Source: Sphaerisporangium krabiense
GTDB taxonomy: Bacteria > Actinomycetota > Actinomycetes > Streptosporangiales > Streptosporangiaceae
Direction: 5' to 3'
DNA: 64,000 nucleotides
Assembly (NCBI RefSeq): GCF_014200435.1
Contig: NZ_JACHBR010000001.1
Location: 6,363,874-6,427,873 of the forward strand
A program made the translations under genes and the position numbers. The notes beneath the pieces are model-generated. The model ran no database searches, was not told where the DNA came from, and worked only from the letters and a program-made list of their open reading frames with translations. Positions 10,931 to 20,680 of this stretch are shown piece by piece. Every line of letters begins with the position of its first letter. The stretch's first letter is position 1.

Positions 10931-12406
10931 TCAGCCGGGCCGCCGGTGGACGTACAGCTCCCGCCGGTCGGCCTGCCCGACGGTACGCCGGTCGGGGACC
11001 GGCAGCTCGTAGCGGACCTCACGGAAATGATCACCGTGTTGCCGGTCGGCGTTGTACACCGAGTGGAACCTCCAGACCGCCGCGGCGAAGTTGCTCTGCC
11101 CGCGCAGCAGGTTGCGGCCGATGATCCGCAGGGTCTTGGCCGCGCCCGCCACGCCGAGGTGTTTGCGGTTCATCACCGCCTGCGTCCGCACCAGCTCGCG
11201 GTAGAACTCGTGCAAAGGAAGCGTGGTCGGGACCACGGCGTGCTGGATGTCGAACAGGCGGTAGTCGCGCGAGGTGAGCTTGCGCGACTCGGTGTGCCAG
11301 ATCTCGGTGCCGGGGTAGGGCGTCATGACGGTGAGGTTGACGATCTCGGGCACCGACAGCGCCCACCGGCGGACGAGCCGGAACCGCGCGGCGTCCCAGG
11401 CCGGGTCGACGATCAGGTTGATGGCGACGGTGAGCCCCATGTCGCGGGCGAGTTCGAGCGCCTTGACGTTCTGGTCGGGGCTGGTCCGCTTGCGGTACAG
11501 GTCGAGGCCCTGCTCGTCGAGCGCCTCCATGCCGAGGAACATGTAGGTCAGCCCGAGCCGCCGCCATCGCTCGAACACTTCAGGATGGCGCAGCAGCACG
11601 TCGGCGCGCGTCTCCAGGTAGTACTCCTTCCTGACCTTCCGCTTCTCCAGTTCCGCGGCGATGGCGTCGCCGTGCTCGGGCCGGATGAAGGCCACGTCGT
11701 CGACGATGAACACGCCCGGCTCCCGGATCGAGGCCACCTCCTCCGCCGCGGCCTCCGGCGACACCTTGCGGTAACTGCGCCCGTAGAAGGTCCACGCGCT
11801 GCAGAACGAGCAGTCCCACGGGCATCCGCGGGTGAACTCGACCGAGGCGGCGGGGTCCATCACGCCGATGAAGTACTTGTCGCGGCGCCGCGTCAGGTCC
11901 CGCGCGGGGCGCGGCTCGTCCAGGTCGTCCAGCAGCAGCGGCGGCTTCGCGCACGAACCCTCGGCGGTCACGGCGCCGGGAACCTCGGTGAGGCCGCCGT
12001 CGCGCGCGGCGGCCAGCAGCAGCGGGGCCGCGGCCTCGCCCTCGCCGCGCAGGATCGCGTCCAGGGCGCCCTCGGACTGCGCGAGGACGTGCGGGGCGAT
12101 GAACGAGACGCTGTGCCCGCCGGCGAAGACGAAACAGCGCGGCAGCAAACTTTTCACTCGTTTGGCCAGATCGAGGACTTCCGGCACGTTGGGGAGGTAG
12201 TTAAGGCCGAATCCGACGGCCTGGGGCTCGAAGTCGAGCAGTTCGCGGCGAAGGTCACGGTGCGTGAAGATCTGCAGGTCGAGCAGGCGCACCTCGTGTC
12301 CCGCCCCGCGCAGCGCGGCGGCCACCCGTTCCAGGCCGAGCGGCTCCAGCCGGAGGAAGATCTCGGAGTACATCAGGCCGCTGGGGTGTACCAACAGGGT
12401 GCGCAT
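10931..12406 (-). CDS. hpnR: B12-binding radical SAM protein, HpnR-like (hopanoid C-3 methylase)
   Basis: 491 residues. The N-terminal ~150 residues are a cobalamin-binding Rossmann-type domain; a radical SAM domain follows with the cluster motif C-PWD-C-SF-C (CxxxCxxC) near residue 205, within a TRGCPWDCSFCSAWTFYGRS stretch. The opening (LLVHPSGLMYSEIFLRLEPL) and this stretch match what I remember of HpnR, which methylates C-3 of bacteriohopanoids using SAM and methylcobalamin. The ATG has a GGAGGG ribosome-binding site. No hopanoid cyclase gene lies in the window, so the substrate cannot be confirmed from context. A methylase acting on the neighbouring peptide product is the main alternative. 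Confidence 0.75.
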   Translation of the reverse strand: MRTLLVHPSGLMYSEIFLRLEPLGLERVAAALRGAGHEVRLLDLQIFTHRDLRRELLDFEPQAVGFGLNYLPNVPEVLDLAKRVKSLLPRCFVFAGGHSVSFIAPHVLAQSEGALDAILRGEGEAAAPLLLAAARDGGLTEVPGAVTAEGSCAKPPLLLDDLDEPRPARDLTRRRDKYFIGVMDPAASVEFTRGCPWDCSFCSAWTFYGRSYRKVSPEAAAEEVASIREPGVFIVDDVAFIRPEHGDAIAAELEKRKVRKEYYLETRADVLLRHPEVFERWRRLGLTYMFLGMEALDEQGLDLYRKRTSPDQNVKALELARDMGLTVAINLIVDPAWDAARFRLVRRWALSVPEIVNLTVMTPYPGTEIWHTESRKLTSRDYRLFDIQHAVVPTTLPLHEFYRELVRTQAVMNRKHLGVAGAAKTLRIIGRNLLRGQSNFAAAVWRFHSVYNADRQHGDHFREVRYELPVPDRRTVGQADRRELYVHRRPG

Positions 12407-12516
12407 CCACCCTCCCCGTCCTGATCGGACCGCACGTCAACCGGCGGCGCCCATAACGCCCATAGCACCCTGCTACCCTGTCGTGGCTCTGGGTAACCGG
12501 CGGGTCGTGCCGCGGC

Positions 12517-13269
12517 TCAGGTGGCCGGGAGCTGCTGAAGGAGGACGAAGGCGCCCATCGCCAGGACGAACCAGCCGAAGGCCGTGCGGAGGCGGGTGGC
12601 GTCGAGGCGTGCGGTGAGGGCGCCGCCGACCAGCCCGCCGAGGGCGGCGGCCACGCTGAACGGGAGCGCCAAGCTCCAGTCGACGGGTGTGCTGTGGAGG
12701 TATCCGGCGAGGCCCGCCAGGGACTTCATGGTGATGACCAGCAGCGAGGTGCCCACCGCCACGTCCATGGGCAGGCCGCCGAGCAGCGCGAGCGCCGGCA
12801 CCACCAGGAACCCTCCGCCCGCCCCGACGAGCCCGGTCACCAGCCCCACGATGACGCCTTCCACGGCCATGTGCGCGACGGGCGGCTCGCGGCGCGGGGC
12901 GGCGCGGGCGGGAGCGCGGCGGCCGCGGATCATGGCGAAGGCGGTGGCGAGCATCATGGCGGCGAACGCCCCCATGAGCAGCCCCTCCGGCAGGTAGGGG
13001 CCGATCAGCCCGCCGCCGTACGCGCCCGCCATGCCCGCCGCGCCGAACAGGAGCCCGGTACGCCAGCGGACCCGGCCCGCCCTGGCGTGCCCGATGGCGC
13101 CGACCGCGCTGGTCACGGCCACGACGAACAGCGAGATCGCGATGGCCGCCTTGGCCGGCGCCCCGGCGAGGTAGACCAGCACCGGCACGGTGAGGATCGA
13201 CCCGCCGCCGCCGAACAGGCCGAGCGTCACGCCGACCAGGACGGCGGCGGCGAGGGTCAGGGCGAACAT
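12517..13269 (-). CDS. TauE/SafE-family sulfite/anion exporter
   Basis: A 250-residue membrane protein with about eight hydrophobic segments and the duplicated TauE/SafE pattern: GLFGGGGSILTVPVL near the start and GLVGAGGGFLVVPAL in the second half. Members export sulfite, sulfoacetate or related anions. The ATG at 13269 lies two bases from a G/C-tract palindrome shared with the persulfide genes upstream. In staphylococcal cst operons a TauE-like protein is regulated together with persulfide dioxygenase and rhodanese, and the same job (exporting sulfite or thiosulfate formed from persulfide) is inferred here. The palindrome leaves little room for a leader, so the transcript may be leaderless. 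Confidence 0.88.
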   Translation of the reverse strand: MFALTLAAAVLVGVTLGLFGGGGSILTVPVLVYLAGAPAKAAIAISLFVVAVTSAVGAIGHARAGRVRWRTGLLFGAAGMAGAYGGGLIGPYLPEGLLMGAFAAMMLATAFAMIRGRRAPARAAPRREPPVAHMAVEGVIVGLVTGLVGAGGGFLVVPALALLGGLPMDVAVGTSLLVITMKSLAGLAGYLHSTPVDWSLALPFSVAAALGGLVGGALTARLDATRLRTAFGWFVLAMGAFVLLQQLPAT

Positions 13270-13271
13270 CG

Positions 13272-13287
13272 ATACCCCGGGGGGTAT
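13272..13287. promoter_or_regulatory. CsoR/CstR-type operator-like palindrome at the tauE start
   Basis: ATACCCCGGGGGGTAT differs at one base from the perfect palindrome in front of the persulfide dioxygenase gene. CsoR-family repressors bind such TACC...GGTA G/C-tract palindromes. It suggests that the exporter gene also has its own regulated promoter. Confidence 0.7.
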
Positions 13288-13327
13288 GTGGAAGACACGG
13301 GCCGGCCCGGTGCGCGGCGTGTCATGC

Positions 13328-13906
13328 TCAGGCGCCCGCTTCGGACGGGCCCTGGCGCAGCCGCGCGATGGCGGCCTCGACGTCCACGCCTCCCGCCCGG
13401 TTGTAGGGCAGCTTGGCGAGCAGCATGCCCATGGCGCAGGTGTCGGTGAGCGCCGCCACCGCCAGGCCCGCTCCGATCAGGGCGGCGACCGCCGCCGCGG
13501 CGGGGATCCACAGGCTCGCCACGACCGAGGCGAGCACGACGCTCCCCGCGACGAGGCGGACCTGCCGCTCCAGCGCCCAGCGCGCGCGTCCCCGCTCGAC
13601 GGCCCCTCCGGACGCGGTCCAGGCGTTCATGCCGCCGTCCAGGACCGCGACCCCGGCGGGCCCGGCGTCGCCGAGCGCCGACCTGGCCCGCTCGGCGCGC
13701 ACGCCGGACTGGCAGACGAGCAGCACGCGGCCGTCCACGCCGGCGACGGCGTCCCGCAGGCGGGCGCCGGCCTGGTCGAGGGGAAGATTGACGGCGCCGG
13801 CGATGTGCGCGGACGCGAACTCGCCCGGGGTGCGGACGTCCAGGACGCGGACGCCGGGATCTGATGCGATCAGTGAGCGGGCGGTGGCGGCGTCGATACG
13901 GGACAC
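13328..13906 (-). CDS. Rhodanese with C-terminal DUF2892/YgaP-like membrane domain
   Basis: 192 residues. Residues ~1-105 are a rhodanese domain with the active-site loop VCQSGVRA (Cys about residue 79). Residues ~125-165 form two hydrophobic segments like the membrane part of YgaP (DUF2892). The enzyme would move sulfane sulfur between persulfide donors and acceptors at the membrane. It lies 65 bases after the persulfide dioxygenase gene on the same strand, probably in one transcript. There is a Cys (TDTCAMGML) just after the membrane hairpin, at the end of the second helix. The assignment is firm; the exact thiol partner is unknown. Confidence 0.9.
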   Translation of the reverse strand: MSRIDAATARSLIASDPGVRVLDVRTPGEFASAHIAGAVNLPLDQAGARLRDAVAGVDGRVLLVCQSGVRAERARSALGDAGPAGVAVLDGGMNAWTASGGAVERGRARWALERQVRLVAGSVVLASVVASLWIPAAAAVAALIGAGLAVAALTDTCAMGMLLAKLPYNRAGGVDVEAAIARLRQGPSEAGA

Positions 13907-13971
13907 GAGGACTTCTCCAGGTTCTGTCGAGCTAACGGACGAGCGATGAGGCGGTCCGGCGGTCGCGCCGG

Positions 13972-15363
<1,392 letters not shown>

Positions 15364-15377
15364 CGCCAACTCCTCTC

Positions 15378-15395
15378 TATACCCCCGGGGGTATA
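15378..15395. promoter_or_regulatory. Perfect 18-nt CsoR/CstR-type operator before the persulfide dioxygenase gene
   Basis: TATACCCCCGGGGGTATA is a perfect palindrome 14 bases upstream of the dioxygenase ATG, overlapping where a promoter -10 region or transcript start would be expected. Its near-identical partners lie at 13272-13287 and 15721-15736. The adjacent CsoR-family gene is the obvious regulator. Confidence 0.85.
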
Positions 15396-15440
15396 AGAAC
15401 GATAAAAATAGGCGGCCGCGGAGCCTCCGCGGCCGCGTGT

Positions 15441-15830
<390 letters not shown>

Positions 15831-16901
15831 CTACGGCTGCGGCTGCGGGACCTCGGTGGCCGGGTCGCCGTCGACGGCGGCGGCGAGCTGCGGCACCAGC
15901 CGGTCCAGGGTGTACGGCAGGCTGAGCACCGACACGAACGAGAAGGCGTTCCCGAAGTCGCCGGTCTCCTTGACGAAGACCTCGCGGCCCTTCGCGACCA
16001 CGTCCAGGTCGGCGTACAGCTTGTCCTGGTGCAGCTTGGCGGCGTCGGCGGCCGGGTCGGCGACGATCCACATGACGGTCTCGGCGTCCAGCAGGTCGGT
16101 GCGCTCCTTGCTGATGTTGGCGCCGAACTCCGTCCCGACGGCCTTGTCCAGGCCCTCGGGCGGCGTGAAGCCCAGCGAGGACAGGATGCGCGCGCGGTTG
16201 TCCTGCGGGCCGTACACGAAGATCCCCTCGTACGGCGTGGCGACGACGCCGGTCGCGCCCGCGAAGTCGGGATGCTGCGACCTGGCCTGGGCGAACCGCG
16301 CCTCGACGTCCCGCACCAGCGCCTTGGCCTCCGTCTCCTTGCCCAGCGCCTTTCCGATGATCTCCGTCTGCCGCTCCCAGGGGACCCCGTAGTCGGGGTG
16401 GTCCTTGGGCTGGGCCACCACCGGAGCGATCTTCGACAGCGTCTCGTACTGTTCCTTGGTCACCCCCGAGTAGAGGGCGAGGATCAGGTCCGGGGCCAGC
16501 GCGGCGATCTTCTCCACCTGCGGGCCGGTCCCGGTGTCCTTGAGCACGGTCGGGGCGGCGGCCGTGCCCAGCTTGTCCTTGGCCCACGGGCCGACCGCGC
16601 CCGGGTAGCCGCCGAGCCACTCGGTGGTGCCGACCGGGACCGTGCCGACCGCCAGCGCGGCGTCCTGGTCGGTCAGCCCCACCGTGACGACGCGCTTCGG
16701 CTGCGCGGGGATGGTCGTGCTGCCGTACTTGTGCTCGATGGACATCGGGTAGGCCGCGCCCGCCTGGCCGGACGTGGCCGGGGCCGCGGAACCGGAGGGC
16801 CCGGCCGGGCCTTCGCCGGAGCCGCAGGCGGCGACGGTGCCGAGGAACAGGACGGACGCGAGAGCCGCGGCGGTCCTGGCGCCTCTCAGAATGCGGAACA
16901 T
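15831..16901 (-). CDS. Iron-siderophore ABC transporter substrate-binding lipoprotein
   Basis: 356 residues with a signal peptide and lipobox ending at the Cys of GTVAACGSG (about residue 26), then a Gly/Pro/Ser/Ala-rich linker and a FepB/FhuD-type periplasmic-binding fold (PKRVVTVGLTDQDAALAVG, APDLILALYSGVTKEQYETLSKIAPVV). It would capture a ferric siderophore at the cell surface. It is the third gene of an operon that starts behind an iron box at 20487-20505, 18 bases after the second ABC gene. No FecCD-type permease is present in the window, so its partner may be the exporter-fold ABC pair or permease genes elsewhere. Confidence 0.92.
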   Translation of the reverse strand: MFRILRGARTAAALASVLFLGTVAACGSGEGPAGPSGSAAPATSGQAGAAYPMSIEHKYGSTTIPAQPKRVVTVGLTDQDAALAVGTVPVGTTEWLGGYPGAVGPWAKDKLGTAAAPTVLKDTGTGPQVEKIAALAPDLILALYSGVTKEQYETLSKIAPVVAQPKDHPDYGVPWERQTEIIGKALGKETEAKALVRDVEARFAQARSQHPDFAGATGVVATPYEGIFVYGPQDNRARILSSLGFTPPEGLDKAVGTEFGANISKERTDLLDAETVMWIVADPAADAAKLHQDKLYADLDVVAKGREVFVKETGDFGNAFSFVSVLSLPYTLDRLVPQLAAAVDGDPATEVPQPQP

Positions 16902-16919
16902 CAGTGGATCCTTTGTGTT

Positions 16920-18725
16920 TCAGACAGGGGTGGAAGGGTCGTGGGCGGAGGGGAGGCCGGACCGCGCGTCCGACCACGCCTCCCACAGCGCGGCGTACGG
17001 GCCGCCGGCGGCGCGAAGATCGTCGTGGCCGCCGCTCTCCACGACCCGGCCGTCGTCCATGACGACGACGCGGTCCGCGGTGGCGGCCTGGGTGAGGCGG
17101 TGGGCGACCACCAGGGCGGTACGGCCCTCGACCGCCCGGTCGGCGGACTCCTCCAGCACACGGGCGCCCGCGCTGCCGGCCTCGGCCGTCGCCTCGTCCA
17201 GGACGGCCACCGGCGGGGCGGCCAGCACCAGGCGGGCGAGGGCGAGCTGCTGCACCTGCGTGGCGGTGAGGCGGTGCCCGCCCTCGCCGACCTCGGTGCG
17301 CAGGCCCTCGGGCAGCGCCTCGGCCCAGTCGAGCGCGCCGACGCGGGCCAGCGCCGCGCGCAGCTCGTCGTCGCCGGCGTCCGGCCTGGCCAGGCGCAGG
17401 TCCTCGGCCAGCGGCCCGGAGAAGACGTGCGTCTCCTGGGTGACCAGCACGACCCTCGCCGGCTCCCCGGTTCCCGGGACGGCCACCCGTACGGTGCCCG
17501 CGGTGGGGGAGTGGACGCCCGCGACGAGCTTGGCCAGCGTCGTCTTGCCCGCCCCGCTCGCCCCGATCAGCGCCACCCGCTCGCCGGGTGCGAGGGCGAG
17601 GTCCACCCCGCGCAGCACGGGCCTGCCGGGCTCGTAGGCGTGCTCCAGCCGGGCCACCGCCACGGCCGCGCCCCCGTCCGCCACGGTCGCCGGGGCCGCG
17701 TGGTCCTGCGGTCCGGCAGGGTCGGCGAGGTCGGTGACGCCGACCAGGCGGGCCAGGCCCGCGACGGCCACCTGCGCGTCGTCCATCAGCACCAGGGCGG
17801 AGTTGATCGGGCCGAACAGGCTGTGGAAGTACAGGGCGGCGGCCGTCGCCGTGCCGATGGAGGCCGATCCGCCGCGCACCAGCAGGAACCCCGTCACCAG
17901 CACCGCCGCCAGCCCCGCGTACTCGGCCACGTGCAGGCGGCTGTAGAAGCGCAGCACCAGCCGGACCCCGCGCATCGTCAGCAGCAGCGCCCACCGGGAC
18001 CGCTCGGCCGCCTTCTCGGCGTGCTCCTCCTCCAGCCGGAACGCCCGCACGGTGGCGGCGCCGCCGATCGTGTCCAGGAGCTGCTGCTGCATGTCCCCGG
18101 CGGCGACGCGCTGCTCGGCGTACAGCGGGACGGCGCGGCGCACGTACCAGCGCGCGGTGTACGCCTGGACGGGCACGGCCACCAGCGCCGCCAGCAGGAA
18201 CCGCCAGTCCAGGACGGCCATCGCGGCGAGGGTGAGGACGATGGCCAGCAGCGAGCGGGCCAGCTCGGGCAGCGCCGTGCGCACGGCCTCGGCCACCCGC
18301 GAGACGTCGGAGGTGACGCGGGCCGTCAGGTCGCCCGAGCCGGCGCGCTCCAGCCGTTCCAGCGGCAGCCGCAGCGCCCGGTCGACGAACCGCTCCCGCA
18401 GCCGGGCCAGCACGGTCTCGCCGAGGCGGGACACCAGCGACAGCCCGAGCATGGTCGCCAGGCCCTGCGCGACCGCGACGGCGGCCAGCAGCGCCACGGG
18501 CTGGGTGAGCGCGGCGGCCGGGTGCCGCCCGGCGACCAGGTCCACGACCCGGCCGAGCAGCGGCTGGACGAGCAGCCCGATGGCGGTGGCCGCCACCAGC
18601 ACCGCGAACCCGCCCGTCGCCAGCCGCCGGTGCGGGCGCAGCAACTCCCGCACCGCCGCCCGCGTCCGCGCGGGGGTGGCCACGGGCAGCCGCAGCGGCA
18701 CCCGGGCCGAGGGGAGATCGCTCAT
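16920..18725 (-). CDS. ABC transporter, fused permease/ATPase, subunit with intact Walker motifs and degenerate signature
   Basis: 601 residues: six hydrophobic helices in the first ~325 residues, then an ATPase domain. Walker A is intact (GASGAGKTT), and Walker B keeps the catalytic Glu (VAVLDEATAE). The LSGGQ signature is replaced by LTATQ. Its ATG overlaps the stop of the preceding ABC gene by four bases, so translation is coupled and the two should form a heterodimer. This class occurs next to siderophore genes; mycobacterial IrtAB, with an exporter fold, imports carboxymycobactin. Direction of transport cannot be read from the sequence. Confidence 0.9.
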   Translation of the reverse strand: MSDLPSARVPLRLPVATPARTRAAVRELLRPHRRLATGGFAVLVAATAIGLLVQPLLGRVVDLVAGRHPAAALTQPVALLAAVAVAQGLATMLGLSLVSRLGETVLARLRERFVDRALRLPLERLERAGSGDLTARVTSDVSRVAEAVRTALPELARSLLAIVLTLAAMAVLDWRFLLAALVAVPVQAYTARWYVRRAVPLYAEQRVAAGDMQQQLLDTIGGAATVRAFRLEEEHAEKAAERSRWALLLTMRGVRLVLRFYSRLHVAEYAGLAAVLVTGFLLVRGGSASIGTATAAALYFHSLFGPINSALVLMDDAQVAVAGLARLVGVTDLADPAGPQDHAAPATVADGGAAVAVARLEHAYEPGRPVLRGVDLALAPGERVALIGASGAGKTTLAKLVAGVHSPTAGTVRVAVPGTGEPARVVLVTQETHVFSGPLAEDLRLARPDAGDDELRAALARVGALDWAEALPEGLRTEVGEGGHRLTATQVQQLALARLVLAAPPVAVLDEATAEAGSAGARVLEESADRAVEGRTALVVAHRLTQAATADRVVVMDDGRVVESGGHDDLRAAGGPYAALWEAWSDARSGLPSAHDPSTPV

Positions 18726-20455
18726 GCCAGGACCGCCGTCCGGTAGGGGGCGTGGTGACGGAGGAGCTCGGCGTGCGGGGCCGAGGCGGTGACGCGGCCC
18801 TCGTGGAGGAGGACGACCCGGTCGGCGGCGGCCAGCAGCGCGGGGCTGGTGGTGACGAGGATCGTCGTGCGGCCCGCGCGCGTCTCGCGGATCCCGGCCG
18901 CGACCCGCGCCTCGGTGACGGCGTCGACCGCGGTCGTCGGGTCGTGCAGGACGAGAACGGGACGGCGGGCGGCCAGCGCCCGCGCCAGCGCGACCCGCTG
19001 ACGCTGCCCGCCGGAAAGGGACCTCCCGCGCTCACCGATCACCGATGCGGCGCCGTCCGGCAACGCCCGCGCGACCTCGTCGGCCGCCGCGGCGCGCATC
19101 GCCCACCCGACCTCGTCCTGTACCGCGGCCTCGGCCCCGCCGCCACGCTTCGCCCGCTCGGTGGCGGACGCGCCGGGCGCGGCCACGTTCTCGTGCAGGG
19201 TGCCCGCGAACAGTTCGGCGTCGTGCTCGGCGACCAGGACCACCGTGCGCAGGCCGGCCGGGTCGAGATCGCGCAGCGGCACGCCGTCCAGTTCGACGAC
19301 GCCTTCGTCCGGGTCCGCCCTGCGGTCGAGCAGGCGCAGCAGCGCGGTGGCGTCCGACGGGCCGGTCACGGCCACGCCGAGGATCTCTCCGGCGGCCACG
19401 TCCAGGTCCAGCCCTCGCAGCCCGCCGTACACGACGCCCCGGAGCCGCACCGTCCCCTGCACGAGAGCGGGTTCGGGGGCCGGTTCTCCGCCGGACACGG
19501 CGAGGGGCGCGGACAGGACCGCGGCGACGCGGGCGGCCGAGGCGCGGCCCTGGGCCAGTTCGGCGTTGACCCAGGAGAACGTCTCCAACGGGCCGATCAG
19601 GAACAGCGCGAGGCCGACCGCCGAGACGAGCTGTCCGAGGCTGATGTCCCCCTGCACGGCGAGCCGTCCGCCGACGAGCGCGACGACGGCGATGAAAAGC
19701 CCGGTCAGGGCGACGACGACGCCGTTCTGGACGGCCTCGGCGCGCGTCGCCCGCAGCGTGGCGGCGAGCGAGGCGCGGCTGGTGCGCCGGTAGCGGGCGA
19801 CCGCGGCCGCCTCCGCGCCGAGGCCCTTGAGGACGCGCAGGCCGGCGACCAGGTCGGCGGCGACGCCGGAGGCGTGCGCGGCGCGTTCCTGCTCGGCCTC
19901 GCTGCGGCGTTCGAGCGGCTTGCTCAGCAGGTGGCCGAGCCAGAGGAGCACCGGCGTGCCGGCCAGCACGGTCAGGCCGAGCGGCACCGAGGTGCGCAGC
20001 AGCGCCACCGCGCCGACCAGCACCCCGGCCAGTGCCGACACGCCGAACATCACCGCCATGTTGACCACGCCGACGCGCCGGGCGTCCTCGGTGGCGATCG
20101 AGGTGAGGGCGCCGGGCGGCCTGCCGGTCTCCGCGCCGCCGCCCGGGTGCAGGACGCGCTGGACGAGCACGACCCGCAGCAGGTGGGCGGCCTGCTCGGC
20201 GGCCCGTTCCCCGGCGCGGGCGCCGAAGCGGAAGCCGAACGACAGGGCGACGTAGACGACGGCGAGGACGGCCAGCCACCACAGCAGCGCCCCGGCGTCG
20301 CCCTTCGCCACGGCCCGGTCGACCACGACGCCGATCAGGACGGGGACCAGCGCCTCGCCGGCCTGGTGCACGCAGCCGAGCGCCGAGCCGGCGGCCACGC
20401 CGCGCCACTGGCCCTTGATCGAACGGGCCAGTACCTGCCGCCCTGTCGTGCCCAC
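18722..20455 (-). CDS. ABC transporter, fused permease/ATPase, subunit with degenerate Walker motifs and intact signature
   Basis: 577 residues: six membrane segments in the first ~310, then an ATPase domain. The Walker A lysine is missing (TGPSDATALL where GxxGxGK(S/T) is expected). Walker B reads VLVLHDPTTAVD, so the usual Asp-Glu pair is His-Asp. The signature is canonical (LSGGQRQRVALARAL). Combined with the partner encoded at 16920-18725, this gives one complete ATP site and one fully degenerate site. The start is a GTG at 20455, 31 bases from the iron box, making this the first gene of the iron-regulated operon. Confidence 0.9.
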   Translation of the reverse strand: MGTTGRQVLARSIKGQWRGVAAGSALGCVHQAGEALVPVLIGVVVDRAVAKGDAGALLWWLAVLAVVYVALSFGFRFGARAGERAAEQAAHLLRVVLVQRVLHPGGGAETGRPPGALTSIATEDARRVGVVNMAVMFGVSALAGVLVGAVALLRTSVPLGLTVLAGTPVLLWLGHLLSKPLERRSEAEQERAAHASGVAADLVAGLRVLKGLGAEAAAVARYRRTSRASLAATLRATRAEAVQNGVVVALTGLFIAVVALVGGRLAVQGDISLGQLVSAVGLALFLIGPLETFSWVNAELAQGRASAARVAAVLSAPLAVSGGEPAPEPALVQGTVRLRGVVYGGLRGLDLDVAAGEILGVAVTGPSDATALLRLLDRRADPDEGVVELDGVPLRDLDPAGLRTVVLVAEHDAELFAGTLHENVAAPGASATERAKRGGGAEAAVQDEVGWAMRAAAADEVARALPDGAASVIGERGRSLSGGQRQRVALARALAARRPVLVLHDPTTAVDAVTEARVAAGIRETRAGRTTILVTTSPALLAAADRVVLLHEGRVTASAPHAELLRHHAPYRTAVLA

Positions 20456-20486
20456 ACGTCTCCCTCAAGAACCGCCCGCCACAAAC

Positions 20487-20505
20487 TTAGGTAAGGCTAC
20501 ACTAA
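20487..20505. promoter_or_regulatory. DtxR/IdeR/DmdR-type iron box
   Basis: TTAGGTAAGGCTACACTAA matches 16 of 19 positions of the consensus TTAGGTTAGGCTAACCTAA. It lies 31 bases upstream of the first ABC gene. Iron-loaded DtxR-family repressors bind this sequence, so the ABC-ABC-lipoprotein operon should be expressed under iron starvation. Confidence 0.85.
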
Positions 20506-20591
20506 GTAATATTGGCGGAAAGAGACCCCCATCCTGGTCGGGCCGGCACAGGAGGGCGCGACGGCATCCGGGGCCGGGAAGGGGAGCGGCG

Positions 20592-20640
20592 TCAGAACCC
20601 GTCGGCGGGCATGAGGAAGTCGCCCCTGGGCGTGGTCGCG
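20592..20640 (-). repeat. Degenerate copy of the 3' end of the propeller gene
   Basis: The segment beginning near 20592 resembles the last ~50 bases of the gene that ends at 20681. Both contain ACCCGTCGGCGGG, and both would end a protein with Pro-Ala-Asp-Gly-(Phe/Ser)-stop. It looks like the remnant of a small duplication rather than a gene. Confidence 0.5.
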
Positions 20641-20680
20641 GCGGCCTGAGGCCTCCCCGTATGGTCCGTCACCGCCCGGA

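Noticed and set aside
16920..20455. Reading the ABC pair as a drug exporter
   Set aside because: The iron box and the siderophore-binding lipoprotein in the same operon make siderophore transport the better explanation, although export cannot be excluded.
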